Below are positions 60,602 to 64,000 of a stretch of DNA of 64,000 bases, piece by piece. Both the position numbers and the translations under genes were made by a program. Where the stretch lies: contig CAZABJ010000001.1 of the NCBI GenBank assembly GCA_964483375.1, positions 1 to 64,000 on the forward strand, given 5' to 3'. A model generated the notes under the pieces. It did no database searches. It worked only from the letters and a program-made list of their open reading frames with translations, and was not told the DNA's origin. The stretch is from JAUIEH01 sp964483375 (GTDB lineage: Bacteria; Pseudomonadota; Alphaproteobacteria; Caulobacterales; Maricaulaceae). Every line of letters starts with the position of its first letter. Position 1 is the first letter of the stretch.

Positions 60602-61954
60602 TCACACGCCCGCGCTGGGCGGCGGCACCGCGACGCCGGCCTCGGAATAGGCCTTCAGCTTGTTGCGCAAGCCGCGGATGGAAATACCGAGGATCTTGGC
60701 CGCATGGGTCCGGTTGCCCAGGCAATGGTCGAGCGTGTCGAGGATGAGTTCTTGCTCCACATCCGCCACCGTGCGGCCCACATAGGCTTGCGCCGCAGCG
60801 TCCGCGGTTTCCGCCGCACGGCGCGCGAGGCCGTGGTCGGATTGGCCGTAGCTCGCCCCGTCCGGAGCGCGGATGGCGTCCACGCCGATGTCGGGGCCTT
60901 GAGCCAGGAGCACCGCGCGGTGCATGGCGTTCTCCAATTCGCGGACATTGCCCGGCCAGGCCCGCGCCACCAGCTGGGCCATGGCCTCAGGCGCGATCGC
61001 GCGGCGCGGCTGGGCGTTGGCGGCGGCGTATTTGGCGGCGAAGTGCTCGGCCAACGCAGCGATGTCGGCGGGGCGTTCGCGCAGAGGCGGAAGGGCGAGA
61101 TTCACCACGTTCAGACGGAACAGAAGGTCTTCGCGGAACGTGTGCTCGCGGACGGCTTGGGCGAGGTCGCGGTTGGAGGTGGCTAAGATCCGGATGTCGA
61201 CTTTGACCGGGGTCGAGCCGCCGACACGGTCGATTTCGCGCTCTTGGATGGCGCGCAGCAGTTTGGCCTGCAGCCGGATGTCCATCTCGGAGATTTCGTC
61301 GAGCAAGAGGGTGCCGCCGTCGGCTTCTTCAAATTTACCGATCCGGCGGGCGAGCGCGCCGGTGAAGGCGCCTTTCTCGTGGCCGAACAACTCGCTCTCG
61401 AGGAGGTTTTCCGGAATTGCCGCGCAGTTCACCGCAATGAAGGGCTTTGAGGAACGGCGCGATTTGGCGTGCACGCGGCGGGCGATCACCTCCTTACCCG
61501 AGCCGCTCTCCCCCGTGATGAGGATCGGCGCGTCCGACGGCGCGATCTGATCGGCCAGGCGCAGCACGGCGAGCATCGCAGGGTCGCGGGCCACCAAGGG
61601 CCGGTCGTCATCCGCCACAGCTTCCAACACCGCGGCGATCAATTCGGGGTCGGGGGGGAGGGGGATGAACTCCTTGGCGCCGGCGCGAATGGCGGCTGCG
61701 GCTTGGCTGGGGCTCGCATCGACCCCGCAAGCGACGACGGGGGCGACGATGCGCTCGGCTTGATTGGCCCCGATGAGCCCGGCGATGTCCAACGCCGCGT
61801 CGACCATCAAGAGGTCCGCGCCCTGCCCGGCCCGGAGGGCGGCGGTGGCGTCTCCGACGGTGTCGACATGGGCGACCTTCGCCCCGCGATCGAGGGCGAT
61901 TTTGGTCGCGGCCGAAAGCTGGCCGCCCAGAGGTCCGACGATAAGCACGCGCAT
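60602..61954 (-). CDS. flbD: Sigma-54-dependent flagellar regulator FlbD
   Basis: FlbD activates late and represses early flagellar genes. The 450-residue protein has an N-terminal receiver-like domain (residues 1-110) that keeps one central Asp (LLMVDAALDI) and a C-terminal Lys (AKEFIPLP) but lacks the usual N-terminal acidic pair. The AAA+ domain has Walker A LITGESGSGKEVIARRVH, the sigma-54 contact loop GHEKGAFTGALARR, Walker B GGTLLLDEISEMD and FREDLLFRLNVVNLALPPLRERPAD. The C-terminal Fis-type helix-turn-helix is HAAKILGISIRGLRNKLKAY. Its place between fliN and flhA matches the Caulobacter arrangement. Confidence 0.96.
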   Translation of the reverse strand: MRVLIVGPLGGQLSAATKIALDRGAKVAHVDTVGDATAALRAGQGADLLMVDAALDIAGLIGANQAERIVAPVVACGVDASPSQAAAAIRAGAKEFIPLPPDPELIAAVLEAVADDDRPLVARDPAMLAVLRLADQIAPSDAPILITGESGSGKEVIARRVHAKSRRSSKPFIAVNCAAIPENLLESELFGHEKGAFTGALARRIGKFEEADGGTLLLDEISEMDIRLQAKLLRAIQEREIDRVGGSTPVKVDIRILATSNRDLAQAVREHTFREDLLFRLNVVNLALPPLRERPADIAALAEHFAAKYAAANAQPRRAIAPEAMAQLVARAWPGNVRELENAMHRAVLLAQGPDIGVDAIRAPDGASYGQSDHGLARRAAETADAAAQAYVGRTVADVEQELILDTLDHCLGNRTHAAKILGISIRGLRNKLKAYSEAGVAVPPPSAGV

Positions 61955-61994
61955 GACGGTGGAGTTCCTTGTTGGTGTCGATCGCGCCCGGCGT

Positions 61995-62333
61995 TTAGGC
62001 GTTGGTCGCGGCGTCGTTGCCCTTGATGATTTCGGTCATGGTCACGCCCAAGCGGTCGTCGACGACGACGACTTCCCCGCGCGCGACCAGTCGGTTGTTC
62101 ACATAGATGTCGATGGCCTCGCCGACTTTCCGGTCGAGCTCTAGGACCGAACCGCGATCGAGCTGGAGAAGGGTCGAGACGTCGACATGGGTTTTGCCGA
62201 GAACCGCGGAGATATGGACGGGAACGTCGAACACCGGAGCAAGGTCGCCGGCGGTTTTCGGCTCCTCGTCCGCGGGAGCGGCGGGGCCCTGGCCTTCAGG
62301 AAACTCAGGCAGCGAAAGATCGTTTTCAGACAT
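61995..62333 (-). CDS. fliN: Flagellar motor switch protein FliN
   Basis: FliN is part of the C-ring switch complex. The 112-residue protein has an acidic N-terminal third (SENDLSLPEFPEGQGPAAPADEEPKT) and the SpoA domain: VFDVPVHISAVLGKTHVDVSTLLQLDRGSVLELDRKVGEAIDIYVNNRLVARGEVVVVDDRLGVTMTEII. All conserved glycines and the L-G-V-x-V/M-T-E-I ending are present. It lies 19 bases downstream of fliH and 41 upstream of flbD. Confidence 0.96.
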   Translation of the reverse strand: MSENDLSLPEFPEGQGPAAPADEEPKTAGDLAPVFDVPVHISAVLGKTHVDVSTLLQLDRGSVLELDRKVGEAIDIYVNNRLVARGEVVVVDDRLGVTMTEIIKGNDAATNA

Positions 62334-62351
62334 GTGCTAAGCTCGCTCTTC

Positions 62352-63002
62352 TCAGGATCCGAACAAAGTGAGTTGCTCGCCCGGGTCTGCGCCGGCTTCG
62401 GCGAGCCAGCGTTTCGCCGCTTGCTCGATCGCGGTGAAGGCGTCGGTGGTGTTGCGCGCCACCGAACCCTCCGGCCAGACGATGACGCAATCCCCCGGGG
62501 CGGCGGCGGGATCGGTCTCCACCCTCAGCGCTTCCCCGCAGCCAAATTGGGCGGCCAATGGCGAAAGCCGCGCTTCCACCGCCTCGCCCGCATCGGGCCC
62601 GACGCGAACGACCAAGCGCGGTTGGTCGCGTAAGAACTCGGCGACCTCGCGGAAAAAGCCTTCCACCGCATCCTGCGGAAATTGCGCCAGCGCGGTCTCC
62701 GCCGCGGCGCGCGCTGCGGCGAGGCCCAGTGCGGCGGCGTCACGCTTGAGTTGCGCGCTTTCAGCCCCCAGGCGTTCGGAGATCTGGCGAGCATGCTCGG
62801 CGATGTGTCCCAGCGCAGCCGCGGCGGCGGCTTCCGCTTGGGCGACCGCGGAGGCCTCGCCGGCCGCGAACGCCGCTTGGCGTTCCGCCTCAACCTCTTC
62901 GGGTTCGAAATATAGCCGCGCGCCGTCTCCGTCGCGAAGAACGCGACCTGAGGCGTCGAACACAGTGTCGAAAGTGAAGGGGCGCATCTCAGATGTCGAC
63001 AT
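62352..63002 (-). CDS. fliH: Flagellar assembly protein FliH (FlbE)
   Basis: FliH regulates the export ATPase FliI. The 216-residue protein opens MSTSEMRPFTFDTVF, then has an Ala- and Glu-rich helical stretch (residues 35-100) with FAAGEASAVAQAEAAAAAALGHIAEHARQIS typical of FliH coiled coils. The C-terminal half (EGFFREVAEFLRDQPRLVVRVGPDAGEAVEARLSPLAAQ and VIVWPEGSVARNTTDAFTAIEQAAKRWL) is the FliH/V-ATPase E-subunit-like fold. The sequence is diverged, so the name rests partly on its position between fliG and fliN. The ATG at 63002 is used; Met6 is an alternative. Confidence 0.88.
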   Translation of the reverse strand: MSTSEMRPFTFDTVFDASGRVLRDGDGARLYFEPEEVEAERQAAFAAGEASAVAQAEAAAAAALGHIAEHARQISERLGAESAQLKRDAAALGLAAARAAAETALAQFPQDAVEGFFREVAEFLRDQPRLVVRVGPDAGEAVEARLSPLAAQFGCGEALRVETDPAAAPGDCVIVWPEGSVARNTTDAFTAIEQAAKRWLAEAGADPGEQLTLFGS

Positions 63003-63013
63003 GACGCACCTTA

Positions 63014-64000
63014 TTAATAAACGAGTTCATCATCGCCTCCGGTTTCGGCGAGCATGATTTCGCCCTTCGCCGCGAGGTCTTTGGCGATTTGGACCATGGC
63101 CGTTTGCGCCGCATCGACGTCTTTGAGCCGCACCGGGCCCATGGCCGCCATGTCGTCGCGCATGATTTTGGCCGCGCGTTCGGACATGTTGGAGAAGAAC
63201 AGGTCGCGCAGATTGTCCGACGCGCCTTTCAGCGCCAGGCCGAGCTGGTCCTTGTCCACAGCGCGCAGCAGGGTCTGGACCCCGCCCGGATCGAGTTTGC
63301 TCAAGTCTTCGAAGACAAACATCAGGGCCCGGATGCGTTCTGCGGAGTCGCGGTTGCGCTCTTCCAAGGATGCGAGGAAACGGTTTTCGGTCTGACGGTC
63401 GAAATTATTGAAGATGTCGGCCATCATCTCATGGGCGTCCCGCTTATTCGTGCGGGCGAGATTTGACATGAACTCGTTGCGCAAGGTCACTTCGATCTTG
63501 TCGAGGATGTCGCGCTGCACTGGTTCCATCCGAAGCATCCGCATGACGACTTCGAGGGCGAAATCCTCAGGCAACGCGCCTAGAACGCGTGACGCGTGCT
63601 CGGATTTGATCTTCGACAAGACGACTGCGACGGTTTGCGGGTACTCGTTTTTCAAATAGTTGGCGAGCACCGCTTCGTTCACGTTGCCCAGCTTGTCCCA
63701 CATGGTCCGACCGGCTGGGCCGCGGATCTCCTCCATGACCGCCTCGACCTTTTCGACGGGGAGGAAGTTGGAGAGGAGCCGCTGCGTGGCGTCGAAAGAG
63801 CCATGCAGGGATCCGGTGGAGGACAGTTGGCCCACGAAGTCGACGATGAGCCGCTCGACCGCGACTGAGGAAATCGCGCCCAGGTTCGACATGGCGTGTG
63901 AGATCTCTTTGATCTCTTCATCGTCGAAGAGTCTCCAGAGCTCAGCCTGTTCTTCGCCCAGCGCCAAGAGAATCACGGCGGCCTTTTCGGGCCCCGAAAG
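63014..64000 (-). CDS. fliG: Flagellar motor switch protein FliG (5' end beyond window)
   Basis: FliG transmits torque from the stator to the C-ring. The frame is open to the right edge, so the N-terminal start lies outside; 328 residues are seen. LSGPEKAAVILLALGEEQ begins the visible part. SLHGSFDATQRLLSNFLPVEKVEAVMEEIRGPAGRTMWDKL, NEYPQTVAVVLSKIKSEHASRVLGALPEDF and VFEDLSKLDPGGVQTLLRAVDKDQLGLALKGASDNLRDLFFSNMSERAAKIMRDDM match the middle and charged C-terminal domains. Transcription runs fliG, fliH, fliN, flbD, flhA, as in Caulobacter. Confidence 0.97.
   Translation of the reverse strand, partial: LSGPEKAAVILLALGEEQAELWRLFDDEEIKEISHAMSNLGAISSVAVERLIVDFVGQLSSTGSLHGSFDATQRLLSNFLPVEKVEAVMEEIRGPAGRTMWDKLGNVNEAVLANYLKNEYPQTVAVVLSKIKSEHASRVLGALPEDFALEVVMRMLRMEPVQRDILDKIEVTLRNEFMSNLARTNKRDAHEMMADIFNNFDRQTENRFLASLEERNRDSAERIRALMFVFEDLSKLDPGGVQTLLRAVDKDQLGLALKGASDNLRDLFFSNMSERAAKIMRDDMAAMGPVRLKDVDAAQTAMVQIAKDLAAKGEIMLAETGGDDELVY

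Overview
This window is from a GC-rich, dense bacterial chromosome, most likely an alphaproteobacterium of the Caulobacterales/Hyphomonadales/Maricaulales type. The clues are a fliG-fliH-fliN-flbD-flhA block with the Caulobacter-type regulator FlbD, a PhaR/PhaA/PhaB set, an argH-lipoprotein-TIGR02302 run, a DUF2125 protein beside HisC/TyrA, and a HIG1-type twin-membrane protein beside PduO. This is inferred from protein families and gene order; no rRNA or tRNA gene was seen. Most of it reads as core chromosome, with no insertion sequence, prophage, CRISPR array or integrase.

Layout. 1-8 kb: the end of an unknown gene, a secreted two-repeat protein, then hisI, a SUMF1-domain protein and folE on the minus strand; cysS, a methyltransferase, an IscU-like protein, an SDR enzyme and a lipoprotein on the plus strand. 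8-17.8 kb: yidD-thrS, an O-antigen-ligase-like protein, several glycosyltransferases (two GT2 and one ArnT-like), an IclR regulator and HMG-CoA lyase. 17.8-22.9 kb: polyhydroxyalkanoate genes (phaR divergent from phaA, then phaB) with membrane and secreted unknowns. 22.9-31 kb: cupin, glyoxalase II, methyltransferase, hisC-tyrA, then a minus-strand envelope set (DUF2125, plsC, YdcF, ftsX, ftsE). 31-37.5 kb: a zinc-ribbon protein, the large TIGR02302 membrane protein, a small lipoprotein, argH and a TlpA-like thioredoxin.

37.3-42 kb: a large VWA protein with six tandem Ig-like repeats, preceded in the same direction by three tandem paralogous four-helix membrane proteins. 42.3-54.4 kb: hbd, etfA and etfB on one side and HIG1-pduO on the other, which are neighbours in many alphaproteobacteria. 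Here a serine hydrolase, an EamA transporter, a Rieske oxygenase and an RND efflux pair lie between them. 54.5-56.2 kb: bacterioferritin, its ferredoxin with a Fur-like site, and a MinD/FlhG-like ATPase. 56.4-58.4 kb: a fusion of a CPA1 cation:proton antiporter with a Bax-type glucosaminidase-like domain that has lost its expected catalytic glutamate. 58.5-64 kb: flagellar flhA, flbD, fliN, fliH and the 3' part of fliG, cut by the window end.

The most unusual items are the antiporter-Bax fusion, the VWA/Ig-repeat protein with its membrane-protein triplet, the perfect 18-bp palindrome upstream of etfBA, and a possible pair of very small overlapping ORFs downstream of phaR.
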